From assembly GCA_041390025.1 (NCBI GenBank), contig JAWKQR010000005.1:62001-126000 (forward strand): 64,000 bases of DNA. The letters are read 5' to 3'. This document shows positions 11,371 through 20,104 of the stretch, piece by piece (position 1 is the first letter of the stretch; every line of letters starts with the position of its first letter). The notes beneath the pieces are model-generated. The model saw only the letters and a list, made by a program, of their open reading frames with translations, ran no database searches and had not been told where the DNA came from. Origin of the DNA: JBFFMO01 sp041390025. Its GTDB lineage: Bacteria; Myxococcota_A; Bradymonadia; Bradymonadales; Bradymonadaceae. A program made the position numbers and the translations under genes.

Positions 11371-11952
11371 TTACTCGCTGCACGTGCCATGGATGTGGCT
11401 GCAATGGGGATTGATGCCCACCCAGCTCCAGGCCCCTTTGTCTTTGTTTCCACCGTATTTGGGCGCGCCCCAGTACCCCTCCAGCGCGAACGTCCGCAAC
11501 GTTTCAAAAAACCTCGCCTGTGGAAACTTGAGCCCGTTGACCAATCCCATTTGGAACTGCGCCAGTATCTTGTCTTGATCTTCAGGTGTCCGCGAGACGA
11601 ACGTTCCGCCAAAGCGCTTCGTGGATACGCGGTCGAGGAAGTCGAACCCACCGTGCATCATGCGGTGGAGGTCACGAAAATGAGGCAAAGCGAGCTGTTC
11701 GTCCACGAAGCGTAGCACGTCGAGGTCGTGGGCCGAGGGGGCTCCGGATTCGGGATCCGCGGGCAACATTCGGAACAGCGCGACATTGGCGACCTCCCGT
11801 TCTCGGGGGTCGACAAAGAATTTCCACTCCGGCGGTGGCTGTTGCACCTGCTGAGGCGGGGGCGTCTCTTTCTTCTCGCACGCACCCAGATGCACCGACG
11901 TGCAGAGCAGCGCGGCGGATCCTGATGCCTTGATGAAATCGCGTCGTTTCAT
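11371..11952 (-). CDS. Gluconate 2-dehydrogenase subunit 3 family protein with Tat signal
   Basis: The 193-residue product starts MKRRDFIKASGSAALL, a twin-arginine signal, and the signal ends in a lipobox (HLGAC). The mature part contains DPREREVANVALFRMLPADP, the pattern of the gluconate 2-dehydrogenase small (gamma) subunit, and ends with HCSHIHGTC. The family helps export and hold the flavoprotein subunit, which is encoded immediately downstream. The start at 11952 is chosen over 11979 because it places the twin arginines at the N-terminus. Confidence 0.8.
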   Translation of the reverse strand: MKRRDFIKASGSAALLCTSVHLGACEKKETPPPQQVQQPPPEWKFFVDPREREVANVALFRMLPADPESGAPSAHDLDVLRFVDEQLALPHFRDLHRMMHGGFDFLDRVSTKRFGGTFVSRTPEDQDKILAQFQMGLVNGLKFPQARFFETLRTFALEGYWGAPKYGGNKDKGAWSWVGINPHCSHIHGTCSE

Positions 11953-12034
11953 GCCGGGATGGTATGCGCACACCGGCATTCTTACAAGCCGATCGAAAAA
12001 TCGTACGAATACAGGACAAAAAGGTGCACTTTCT

Positions 12035-12056
12035 TAATGAGAGTAGAATCTCATTA
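12035..12056. promoter_or_regulatory. Inverted repeat TAATGAGA-N6-TCTCATTA, Fur-like
   Basis: A perfect 8-bp inverted repeat with a 6-bp spacer ends 26 nt before the carbonic anhydrase start, within the divergent gap. It resembles Fur-family boxes (AATGAGA/TCTCATT arms). A metal-responsive repressor is a reasonable guess given that the gene encodes a zinc enzyme, but the sequence alone cannot name the protein. Confidence 0.45.
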
Positions 12057-12082
12057 TCACAACCCTAATGGAGGTGCTCCTG

Positions 12083-12817
12083 ATGAAGAAAGTTATCGCG
12101 ATTTTGACATTGGCCCTTGGTGCTGCAGCGTGCGGAGCTCAAGAGCATGCCGAGACCGTGAACGTGGCCCAAGCCACGGCCACTCCTGCGAAAGTGACCG
12201 AGACTTTGACCAAGGAAAGTCAAGCAGCGCTTACCCCAGACAGCGTGATTGCTCGCTTGAAAGAGGGCAACGAACGCTTCGTGTCCGGAAACATGATCAA
12301 CCGCGACCTGCCGGCGCAGGTCGACGCAACGGCGTCGGGTCAGTACCCGTCGGCGATTGTGCTCAGCTGCGTGGATTCACGCGCTCCTGCTGAGCTTCTG
12401 TTCGATCAAGGGATTGGTGACATCTTCAACGCGCGTGTGGCCGGAAACTTCATCAACGACGACATGCTCGGCTCGATGGAGTTCGCGACCAAGGTCGCGG
12501 GCGCGAAGCTCGTGGTCGTCATGGGTCACACGTCGTGTGGTGCCGTGATGGGATCGTGTGACAACGTACAGCTTGGGCACATCTCGTCGCTTGTCGACAC
12601 GATTCAGCCCTCGGTGGCAGCGGTCACTCCGGAAGGCGAAAAGTGCTCGTCTAAAAACGCTGCACTCGTCAACGACATCGCATCGCACAACGTCAATCGC
12701 AACATCGCTCAAATCCGTGAGCGCAGCGCCATCCTCGCCGAGCTTGAGTCGCAGGGAGCGATCAAGATCGTGGGTGCGATGTACGACGTGGGATCCGGCC
12801 GCGTCACCTTCATGTAA
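12083..12817 (+). CDS. Beta-class carbonic anhydrase, predicted lipoprotein
   Basis: The 244-residue protein has a signal MKKVIAILTLALGAAAC with a lipobox, then a beta carbonic anhydrase domain. The zinc ligands are visible: SCVDSRAPAE (Cys, with the Asp-Arg pair) and MGHTSCGAV (His and Cys). It would interconvert CO2 and bicarbonate in the periplasm or at the membrane, unlike the cytosolic enzyme encoded at 23256. The ATG at 12083 is preceded by GGAGGT; a start at 12068 would spoil the signal peptide. The 3' end overlaps the convergent dioxygenase gene by 8 bp. Confidence 0.9.
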   Translation: MKKVIAILTLALGAAACGAQEHAETVNVAQATATPAKVTETLTKESQAALTPDSVIARLKEGNERFVSGNMINRDLPAQVDATASGQYPSAIVLSCVDSRAPAELLFDQGIGDIFNARVAGNFINDDMLGSMEFATKVAGAKLVVVMGHTSCGAVMGSCDNVQLGHISSLVDTIQPSVAAVTPEGEKCSSKNAALVNDIASHNVNRNIAQIRERSAILAELESQGAIKIVGAMYDVGSGRVTFM

Positions 12818-13691
12818 CACGGGTCCACAACACGGACCGCATCGACAGTCCTATGTCGAATCCCTCAACGGGGTAAGTGATGGCATCCTTGTCGTCTGAA
12901 GCCCCAAACGCATACAAAAGCGGAACATAGTGGTCGAGAGACGGGTGGCTAAGCCGCCCGTGCTCTCGGCCCAATATCGTCTTGAGGTTCGCAGCGTCGC
13001 GTTGTGTGAGGGTTGTGACGATCTCGTCGTCGAACGTCTTTGAGAACGCGGGCACACTTGGATCGCCTTGCCGCATCTGCGCCATTGCGTGGCGTAAGTT
13101 GTGTGTGATGTTTCCGGTGCCGAAGATCAAGACGCCATCGTCGCGCAGCTCCTGAAGCTCACGGCCCATCGCGACGTGTTGTTCGATGGTCATCCGTGCA
13201 TCGATGCTCAGCTGGATCACCGGGATGTCGGCGTTTGGAAACATATACTTCAGCACGGTCCAGGTGCCATGATCTAGGCCCCACTCACCGCTTAGTTGCG
13301 CACGCTCTTCCCCCAAAATCGTGCGCACGCGGGCCGCGAGGCTTGGGCTGCCCGGGGCCGGATACTGAATGTCAAACAGCGCCTGCGGAAATCCTCCAAA
13401 GTCATGAATCGTCTGTGGGAATTCGTTGTTGGTCAGGCGAGTGTTGGTGTTGTCGTACCAATGCGCCGAGACACTCAAAACCGCTTTGGGTTTGGGGATG
13501 GCCGCGCCGAGCGCGGCAAACCCTCGGCTCCAAACGTTGTCTTGAATGGCGTGCATCGGCGATCCGTGTCCTACGAACAGGACTGGCATACGGTTAGATT
13601 TGGTCATTGGGGGCCCCAAGGGAGTTTGGTCGCACGCGGCAACGGCGGCGGCTGCGCACAGCTTCAACATGTCACGTCGGTCGATTTTCAT
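12810..13691 (-). CDS. DODA-type extradiol dioxygenase (YgiD-like) with Tat-like signal
   Basis: The 293-residue product carries MPVLFVGHGSPMHAI and SVSAHWY, the metal-binding histidines of the class III extradiol (4,5-DOPA dioxygenase/LigB) family, plus GTGNITHNLRHA and LDHYVPLLYAFGA near the end. The N-terminus DRRDMLKLCAAAAVAAC has twin arginines and a lipobox, so the protein is probably exported, which is unusual because E. coli YgiD is cytosolic. The reaction would be ring opening of a catechol; the substrate is unknown. Confidence 0.85.
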   Translation of the reverse strand: MKIDRRDMLKLCAAAAVAACDQTPLGPPMTKSNRMPVLFVGHGSPMHAIQDNVWSRGFAALGAAIPKPKAVLSVSAHWYDNTNTRLTNNEFPQTIHDFGGFPQALFDIQYPAPGSPSLAARVRTILGEERAQLSGEWGLDHGTWTVLKYMFPNADIPVIQLSIDARMTIEQHVAMGRELQELRDDGVLIFGTGNITHNLRHAMAQMRQGDPSVPAFSKTFDDEIVTTLTQRDAANLKTILGREHGRLSHPSLDHYVPLLYAFGASDDKDAITYPVEGFDIGLSMRSVLWTRVT

Positions 13692-13769
13692 CGTGTCACC
13701 TCACCACGACGTTCACTCAGGCCCGCCGTCGAAACAAGATGACCTTTGGCAACACATTGATTCCATACG

Positions 13770-14642
13770 TCACACAGACAAAGCCTCGATCGTGCGCGCG
13801 ACCAGCCAAACACGCGCGGTCTTAGCCTCGGGGATGGGAAGCAGAGGCCAGACGTGAATCATGTCCTCGGCCACGTAGGTGTGCGACCCCGCGCAGTCAG
13901 CCTCGGCGCGCATCCCGAGCTTGCGGCCGTCGGGATAGAGCACGTCGCGCGTGCCAACCATCGTGCTGATTCCAACAAGGCCGCTCAGGTCGCCACGGAT
14001 TGGGCTTGCGTACGGGTCGAGCACATCGGACCCCGCGTACAACCGTCCTGCTTCTTTGATGCCTTCGACGGTTAGCCACGGGTCGTCCATCTGTGCAGCC
14101 TCGGGATTCTCCATGGCGCAGTCCAACGCGGGAGAGATAAGCCCGAGGTGGTGGGGCAGCGCCTTTCCTTGGTCTCTTCGCATCATCGCTAAACCCAGAC
14201 TGAGCCCGCCGCCGGCGGAATCTCCGGTCAGGCTGTAGCGTTGCCCAGGCTTCAACACGGCGTCGACCACCTCGTCGCACCACTTCAGGATCCCCAAGTA
14301 GTTGGTTTCCGGTGCGAGTGGATAGATGGGCACCACGACCGTCGCGCCCGTTTCGGACGCCAAACGGTAGCAAAACGTCCAGTGACGTGCGTCAATCTCG
14401 TGGATGTAACCGCCGCCGTGGAAATAGAAGATGACCCAATCGGGGCGACTTCCAGCGATGGTGAAGTACGGGTGCGACCCATGCTGATGTTCGGCAAGGC
14501 GCGATGATTGCCGAATGCTCAGCGGTGGTGTGTGCCCATCACGATGGGCAATGGATGCACGCACCGCTGCTGCCGTCTTCCAGTTCTGAGAACGGGTGAG
14601 CTTGATGAACAATGCGACCGCTTTGCTTTGAAGACTGGCCAT
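13770..14642 (-). CDS. Alpha/beta hydrolase, hormone-sensitive lipase type
   Basis: The 290-residue protein has the oxyanion motif FYFHGGGYIHEI near residue 70, and the nucleophile elbow LTGDSAGGGLSLGLA near residue 145. The acid and His are likely in DVLYPDGRKL and MIHVWPL. This is the HSL (family IV) group, which hydrolyses short-chain esters or acetylated compounds. It has no signal peptide and is likely cytosolic. It lies 78 nt downstream of the dioxygenase start on the same strand but may have its own promoter. Confidence 0.85.
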   Translation of the reverse strand: MASLQSKAVALFIKLTRSQNWKTAAAVRASIAHRDGHTPPLSIRQSSRLAEHQHGSHPYFTIAGSRPDWVIFYFHGGGYIHEIDARHWTFCYRLASETGATVVVPIYPLAPETNYLGILKWCDEVVDAVLKPGQRYSLTGDSAGGGLSLGLAMMRRDQGKALPHHLGLISPALDCAMENPEAAQMDDPWLTVEGIKEAGRLYAGSDVLDPYASPIRGDLSGLVGISTMVGTRDVLYPDGRKLGMRAEADCAGSHTYVAEDMIHVWPLLPIPEAKTARVWLVARTIEALSV

Positions 14643-14747
14643 GCGAACTCCGGTGTCGCCTCAAATTATCACCAATATTCAAGAAAAGTCACCCGAGCGC
14701 GCGACCAACCGACCGTTGTGTCATCCTATCGCCCTACGGAGGTTGGA

Positions 14748-15107
14748 ATGAAAAAACTGGATGCATCGAAAGTTCACAGCGCTGCCGCCAAGGCGATGAA
14801 TGAGTTCCACGCCGGCATCGTGTCCGAGGTCGAACGGGCCGTGGGCGAGCATGACGTGGTGGTGGTCGGCATGGCGCAAAACCCGGTCGTCAAAAAGGCG
14901 CGCAAAGTTCTGGGTGCCAAGGGCGTGCAGTACCACTACATCGCGCACGGCAGTTACTCGTCCAAGTGGAAGGAGCGGCTGGCCATCAAGCTCTGGTCGG
15001 GTTGGCCAACATTCCCCATGGTGTTTATCAAGGGAACGCTCATCGGCGGCTGCGCCGAGCTCGAGGCGCTCATCGCCTCGGGTGAGTTCGATACGATGCT
15101 GGCTTAG
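14748..15107 (+). CDS. Glutaredoxin-like protein lacking active-site cysteines
   Basis: The 119-residue product has a glutaredoxin fold pattern: DVVVVGMAQNPVVKKARKVL, then GWPTFPMVFIKGTLIGGCAE, the cis-Pro and glycine loop of monothiol glutaredoxins. Where the family has CxxC or CGFS it has AQNP, so no redox thiol is present at that site; the only Cys is in GGC. It may bind glutathione or iron-sulphur partners without redox catalysis. The start has GGAGG upstream. The 3' end overlaps the P-type ATPase gene by 4 bp, convergently. Confidence 0.75.
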   Translation: MKKLDASKVHSAAAKAMNEFHAGIVSEVERAVGEHDVVVVGMAQNPVVKKARKVLGAKGVQYHYIAHGSYSSKWKERLAIKLWSGWPTFPMVFIKGTLIGGCAELEALIASGEFDTMLA

Positions 15108-17674
15108 CGTCGGTGCCGGCGCACGAGTTTTTCGATCTCGACGGCCACCAAGACCACCGCGGACGCCCCGAGTGTCCACGCTAGCTCACTTAGGCTCAGC
15201 GGCGACGTTTTCAAGATCGTGTTCATAAACGGCACGTAGACCGCCGCCATCTGGGCCGCGAAGGCAATGCCGATCGCGGCAAAAAACACGCGGTTTTCGA
15301 AAAAGCCCTTCTGAAACGCCGCCAAATCGCCCGCGTGAATGGCAACCGCGTGGCCAAGCTGAGACAGGCACAACACGGTAAAGACCATCGTCTGCCAGTG
15401 CTCGACCTCTTGGCCGATGAAGTACGCTTGCGCGGCCACGCTGACCAATCCCATCAAAAGCCCGACCCACACAATGTGCGGACCGACGCCGTTGGCGAAC
15501 ACGCTGTCGCGCGGGTTTCGTGGCGGGCGTGTCATGACGCCCTTCTCGGCGGGTTCGGCCGCGAGCGCGAGTCCCGGAAGTCCGTCGGTCACGACGTTGA
15601 TCCAAAGAATGTGAATTGGAAGCAATGGGATCGGCAGGCCCATCAACGGCGCCAAAAACATCGTCCACAATTCGCCGGAATTGCTGGTCACGACGTATTT
15701 CAGAAACTTGATGATGTTGTCGAAAACACGCCGTCCCTCGCGCACGGCCTTGACGATCGTTGCGAAGTTATCGTCGAGCAAAATCATGTGGGCAGCTTGT
15801 TTGGCGACGTCGGTGCCGGTGATGCCCATCGCGATGCCGATGTCCGCGCGCCGCAGCGCCGGCGCGTCATTGACGCCGTCGCCCGTCATCGCCACGTAAT
15901 GCCCGCGATCCTGCAAAGCCTGGATGATTTTCAGTTTTTGGTCGGGCGCCACACGGGCGTAAACACGGATGGACTCGACACATTTTTCAAAGTCTTCGAG
16001 CGGCATGTCTCGCAGCTGCGCGCCCGTCATGACGGTACCCGGCGTCCCATCATGAATGCCCAAACGCTGCGCGATGTTGGCGGCTGTGCCTGGGTGGTCG
16101 CCAGTGATCATCACCGGATGAATGCCGGCGCGGCGGCATAGCTCGACCGCTTCCGCCGCCTCTGGGCGAGGGGGATCCAACATGCCGACGATGCCCAAAA
16201 ACGTGCCGTCGACCTCAACGATGGCTGGGTCGAGCGGGGGCATTTCGGACCATTCTCGCCGCGAAATCCCCAACGTTCTCAGGCCATTTGCGGCCATTTC
16301 TTGCGCAGCAGCGACGATTTCGGGGTCCTCGGTCATCGCCTCAACCGCGCCTTTGGTCACCGAAAACAAACGGCCGTCGGCGTGTTGATGAAAGGTCGTC
16401 ATGCGCTTGCGGTCAGAATCGAACGGCAACTCCGCCACGCGTGGATAAGCCGCCTCCATCCGGTCTTTGGGGTGACCCTTGAGCGCCGCAAACTCCATCA
16501 GTGCCGTTTCGGTCGGGTCTCCGACCGCGCGGTTGTCGTCGTCGTAACTGGCGTCATTGCTGACGGCCAGGGCCAGCAAAAAGTCGTCGTCCTCGTGTTC
16601 GGAGGAGCTCGACGGCGAAAACGTGTCCGGCGTGTGCCGCATGCCATCGACCCAAACGGCCTCCACAAACATCTTGTTCTGCGTCAGCGTCCCGGTCTTG
16701 TCCGAGCACACGTACGTCACCGATCCCAAGGTTTCGACCGCCGGCAGCCGCCGAATCAAGGCCTGTTGGCGCACCAAATTTCGTGCGCCCAGCGCCAACG
16801 CGATCGTCACCAACGCAGGAAGTGCCTCGGGAATGGCTGCGACGGCGAGCGAAATGGCCGTCAGGAACATGTCCAGGATGGGTTGGCCTTGGGCGACACC
16901 TGCGCCAAAAAATACGGCACACAACGCCAAGACGATCATCGCAAGGCGTTTCCCAAAAACATCCAGCGACTTTTGCAGCGGCGTTTTTGCCTCTTCGCCT
17001 TGCTGGAGCATCGTGGCGATTTTGCCAAACTCTGTCTGCATGCCCGTTGCCACGACGAGGGCCCGGGCACGACCGTACGTGACCACGGTGCCTTTGAACG
17101 CCATGTTGACGCGGTCCGCCACGACCGATTCCTCGGGCAGTGTGCCCGTGATCTTTTCAGCGGGGATGGATTCGCCCGTCAGCGCTGCTTCGTCGATCTT
17201 GAGTTGTGCAACCTCGAGCAGCCGAACGTCTGCCGGAACGATGTTTCCGGCCTCTAGGATGACGATGTCGCCAACCGCTAGCTGCGCCGATGGCGTAGTG
17301 CGGCGTACGCCATTGTGGATCACGTTGGCCTGTGGAGCGGCCATGGCGCGAAGCGCGGTGATGGCTTGTTCTGCGCGATACTCCTGTACGAATCCGATGA
17401 TCGCGTTGATCACCACGATCGCCAAGATCGCCAGCGCATCCGTCAGCTCGCCGGTCACGCCTGCCAGCGCCGCCGCGCCGAGCAGCACGATGATCATGAA
17501 GTCTTTGAACTGCCCCAAAAACATCTGCAACGGTGTGGTCGTCGCGACCGCTTCGAGCTCGTTGGGTCCGTTTGCAGCGATTCGGGCGGCGCTCTCGTCG
17601 GCCGACAGACCGTCCCACGCCGATTTCGCGGATTCGAGCGCTTCGCTCGTCGAGATGTGGTGCCACTGCGTCAT
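15104..17674 (-). CDS. Cation-transporting P-type ATPase (P2/Ca2+ type)
   Basis: The 856-residue protein is a full-length P-type ATPase. It has an N-terminal cation ATPase domain, the A-domain DEAALTGES, the M4 ion site AIPEALPALVTIALALG, the phosphorylation site CSDKTGTLTQNK near residue 325, MTGDGVNDAPALRRADIG and a C-terminal bundle of membrane helices. The PEALP motif and length fit the P2 group that moves Ca2+ or other divalent/monovalent cations out of the cytosol. The first ATG at 17674 is used; a GTG two codons earlier is possible. Confidence 0.9.
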   Translation of the reverse strand: MTQWHHISTSEALESAKSAWDGLSADESAARIAANGPNELEAVATTTPLQMFLGQFKDFMIIVLLGAAALAGVTGELTDALAILAIVVINAIIGFVQEYRAEQAITALRAMAAPQANVIHNGVRRTTPSAQLAVGDIVILEAGNIVPADVRLLEVAQLKIDEAALTGESIPAEKITGTLPEESVVADRVNMAFKGTVVTYGRARALVVATGMQTEFGKIATMLQQGEEAKTPLQKSLDVFGKRLAMIVLALCAVFFGAGVAQGQPILDMFLTAISLAVAAIPEALPALVTIALALGARNLVRQQALIRRLPAVETLGSVTYVCSDKTGTLTQNKMFVEAVWVDGMRHTPDTFSPSSSSEHEDDDFLLALAVSNDASYDDDNRAVGDPTETALMEFAALKGHPKDRMEAAYPRVAELPFDSDRKRMTTFHQHADGRLFSVTKGAVEAMTEDPEIVAAAQEMAANGLRTLGISRREWSEMPPLDPAIVEVDGTFLGIVGMLDPPRPEAAEAVELCRRAGIHPVMITGDHPGTAANIAQRLGIHDGTPGTVMTGAQLRDMPLEDFEKCVESIRVYARVAPDQKLKIIQALQDRGHYVAMTGDGVNDAPALRRADIGIAMGITGTDVAKQAAHMILLDDNFATIVKAVREGRRVFDNIIKFLKYVVTSNSGELWTMFLAPLMGLPIPLLPIHILWINVVTDGLPGLALAAEPAEKGVMTRPPRNPRDSVFANGVGPHIVWVGLLMGLVSVAAQAYFIGQEVEHWQTMVFTVLCLSQLGHAVAIHAGDLAAFQKGFFENRVFFAAIGIAFAAQMAAVYVPFMNTILKTSPLSLSELAWTLGASAVVLVAVEIEKLVRRHRR

Positions 17675-17699
17675 GACCACTTCTTAGCACGCACCCGCG

Positions 17700-18779
17700 T
17701 TACGGCGACACGTCAACGCGCACGTCCTTAGCCCCGAGGTGCTGCGCAAGATTCTGCGCGTCGAGGGTGGCGTCGGGAAGCATCGTTCTGTCCCAGCCGG
17801 ACAACGGCTCGACCTGAATCTGAAGTTCCTTGCCTACCACCGTGTGATTCCACGTGGCCACGATGAGACCGCGGTGCAACACCGTCGGTGCGACGACGGC
17901 GGATTTTCGCCAGACAAGGGGTTCCTCGGCGTGGTCGACCAACCAGCGTTTGTCTTTGTGGCCCATCAACACCGTGTCGTACCCAGGCAGAAGCCGTGTG
18001 GGCCACGCTTGCGGCGCCTCAAGGGCGTCCACATCTTTCGCGAGCATCCACAGGTCGTCCCGGTCGTTGGTCCGAATCGGCGCCACCTCGTCCCCGAGCA
18101 GCTTGAGCCACGTCCGCGTGTCGGTGACCCTACACCCGAAGTGGTGCGCCGCATCGGCAGCGGTCGCGGGTCCAAAGGCCGCAAGGTAGGTCTTCAGCAC
18201 CGCCAAAGCTGCGTCGAGGTCCGAGTCAAAGTGTGTGTCGGTGTCGTGCCAGACGCTGCGATGCACGTACGCTTGCTGGCTGCCTTGTTTGCCGGCGAAC
18301 ACGACTTCTCCTTTGGATGCAAGCTGCCAAACGATGCGGGACGCGGCGAACCGTCGAGGGTCCGAACCGGCGCCTGGGTGGTCAGAGACCGCAGCCACAA
18401 AGTCATTGGGAATCAGGTCAAACAGGTCACTTCGCACCAACGGCTGGCCGGCCGCTTCAAAGTGTTGAGCAAACCACTGCACTAGCTCCGCGCTTGGCAT
18501 CCCACCGCGCCGTCCCCGCGGGGGCCAGAACGTGCGGGCCGCGACATAGGTGCGCCAGTGCTCGCGCGCGTACATGTGCAGCGTGTCGCGCTGTCCCCAT
18601 GTCCTGACCAGCTGGTGTTCGGACAGCACCAACTCCCGGATCCGTGTTGCGTCTGGAAATCCCTGCGTACGCAGGGCAAGTGCATGGAACGCACAAGGCT
18701 CAACCTGCGCCTGTGCGCCTCCGATCCAGGCGGGCGGCCTCTTTGCATCAATAACAGGTGACCAAGTGTTGCTGGCCAT
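17700..18779 (-). CDS. Winged-helix DNA-binding protein (HTH_42/AlkZ-like)
   Basis: The 359-residue product fits the HTH_42 family, which includes the AlkZ/YcaQ type of DNA glycosylase. Visible traits are HALALRTQGFPDATRIRELV, VRTWGQRDTLHMYARE, RIVWQLASKGEVVFAGKQGS and LLPGYDTVLMGHKDKRWL. Members unhook interstrand crosslinks or act as winged-helix proteins. The catalytic QxQ of AlkZ may correspond to GGAQAQVE near residue 20. A Met at 18779 is used as start, but no clear ribosome site precedes it and the frame is open to 18860. Confidence 0.7.
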   Translation of the reverse strand: MASNTWSPVIDAKRPPAWIGGAQAQVEPCAFHALALRTQGFPDATRIRELVLSEHQLVRTWGQRDTLHMYAREHWRTYVAARTFWPPRGRRGGMPSAELVQWFAQHFEAAGQPLVRSDLFDLIPNDFVAAVSDHPGAGSDPRRFAASRIVWQLASKGEVVFAGKQGSQQAYVHRSVWHDTDTHFDSDLDAALAVLKTYLAAFGPATAADAAHHFGCRVTDTRTWLKLLGDEVAPIRTNDRDDLWMLAKDVDALEAPQAWPTRLLPGYDTVLMGHKDKRWLVDHAEEPLVWRKSAVVAPTVLHRGLIVATWNHTVVGKELQIQVEPLSGWDRTMLPDATLDAQNLAQHLGAKDVRVDVSP

Positions 18780-19189
18780 AAAGTGCTCAAAATCGCGTTG
18801 TCTGCCGGTATGGTGCGGTTTTCCATCGTCCCGCCGGGTGGCGGCTGTGGTGCATTGCATTGGCGTGCTGAGTTGTACACAGCTTCTTCAGCCAAATCTC
18901 TGATTTCTTTTATATGTGCAGAGACGGCATCTCGTTTATGCGTGATGCCACGTCTTCTTTTTTATTTTCATACGAAATTATTAACGGCGATCTTTTTCAG
19001 ATCGTCTATGCGTCACATCTTTGTGTTCGAGGGTGCCCTCAGGTTTTTCTCGGACCGTGTTGATTTTCATCCCGCGTTGATCTGTCACCGGCGTGGCGTT
19101 ACGCTCATCTGCTGTCGTATTCGCTGCAGGCGATAACTGCGACTCAGCGCTCGGCCGATCTTCTGGCGGTGGTCGCGCGTTAACTCCGG
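18780..19189. other. Region without a supported gene; AT-rich core
   Basis: About 410 bp separate the HTH_42 gene and the broken transporter. The core (about 18890-19030) is clearly richer in A/T than the surroundings. It holds a short hairpin, CGATCT-N5-AGATCG at 18988-19004, without a U-tract. Short open frames exist, but none has a ribosome site or a recognisable motif. It could hold promoters for both sides or the lost 5' part of the transporter. Confidence 0.4.
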
Positions 19190-20074
19190 CACCGGCACCG
19201 TGTGCGCTATTTGCTGCCCCGGTTGGGCTGGACGACGAATACGGCGACCGTGAGGCAGATCGCGCGTTTGGTGTTGGTCACAGGGTCCGGTTTCGTCGCT
19301 CGTTGGCGGTGGGCTCGGCATCGTGGATCTGCGACTCGCGTATGTAGCGTCGGCCGTGTTTGCTGGTGTCGCCCTGGTTGCGGCTTTGTTCTTTCGCGAG
19401 GCCACGAATGTCCATGCCCATCAGAGTGTCATGGCGTCGCTTGGGCAGTGTTGGAGGGTGAGCCGCGCAAGCCAGTGGGTGGGTTGGTTGGCGTTGGTCT
19501 GGATTGGGGCCGTCATCGTCAACCACCTCCGTACGAGTTCGCAACCCTACTTTGATGCGGTCTCTCAAGAGGGACTGTGGAGCACCGACATCACCGCGGG
19601 CCTTACCGGGCTTCACGCCGCAGCGGTTCAGGCGATTGCCGCATTCGTTGCGGGTTACTCCGTGGTGCTGGCACGCAAGGTTGGGCTGAAGGGCACACTG
19701 ATGGCGTCGTTGGCCTCAAGCACTCGTCACGGCCTCGATGCTTGTTGTCTCGCCGATCGTGGCGATCGTGCTGGCCCTGCGCGCGGTTCCAAGCGCACTG
19801 CAAAAGGCTCCCATACGGCAAGCCTTAGCGCCGCTGATGATTCCCAGCGAGTCATGCGACGTACCTCTCCGTGCTCGGCTTCTGCTCGGAAGGGGTTGGG
19901 TTCTCGCTCGTGTTGATCGGCATGTCGGCTTTGGTTGGCCCCGAAGGGTTGCATCACGCGATCATGTTTGGCGTCGTCGTCGCGCTGGCGATCCTTGCCG
20001 TGGTGGTGCTGATGGGCCTGCGCGCATCGCGGGGGACGAAACGCGCGTTGACGCCATGCATTGGCCCGGCCTAA
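19190..20074 (+). pseudogene. MFS-type transporter, C-terminal part, several frameshifts
   Basis: Segments in changing frames read like the second half of a major facilitator protein: LDDEYGDREADRAFGVG (cytosolic loop), PVSSLVGGGLGIVDLRLAYV with VFAGVALVAALFFREATN, SQWVGWLALVWIGAVIVNHL, AAVQAIAAFVAGYSVVLARK, LVVSPIVAIVLALRAVP, and FSLVLIGMSALVGPEGLHHA. At least three frame changes are needed and no convincing N-terminal half is seen, so this is either a remnant or a badly sequenced gene. The substrate is unknown. The next gene starts 30 nt after its stop. Confidence 0.55.
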
Positions 20075-20104
20075 TGGACGATCGTCACGACATTAAGGAG
20101 TCCC

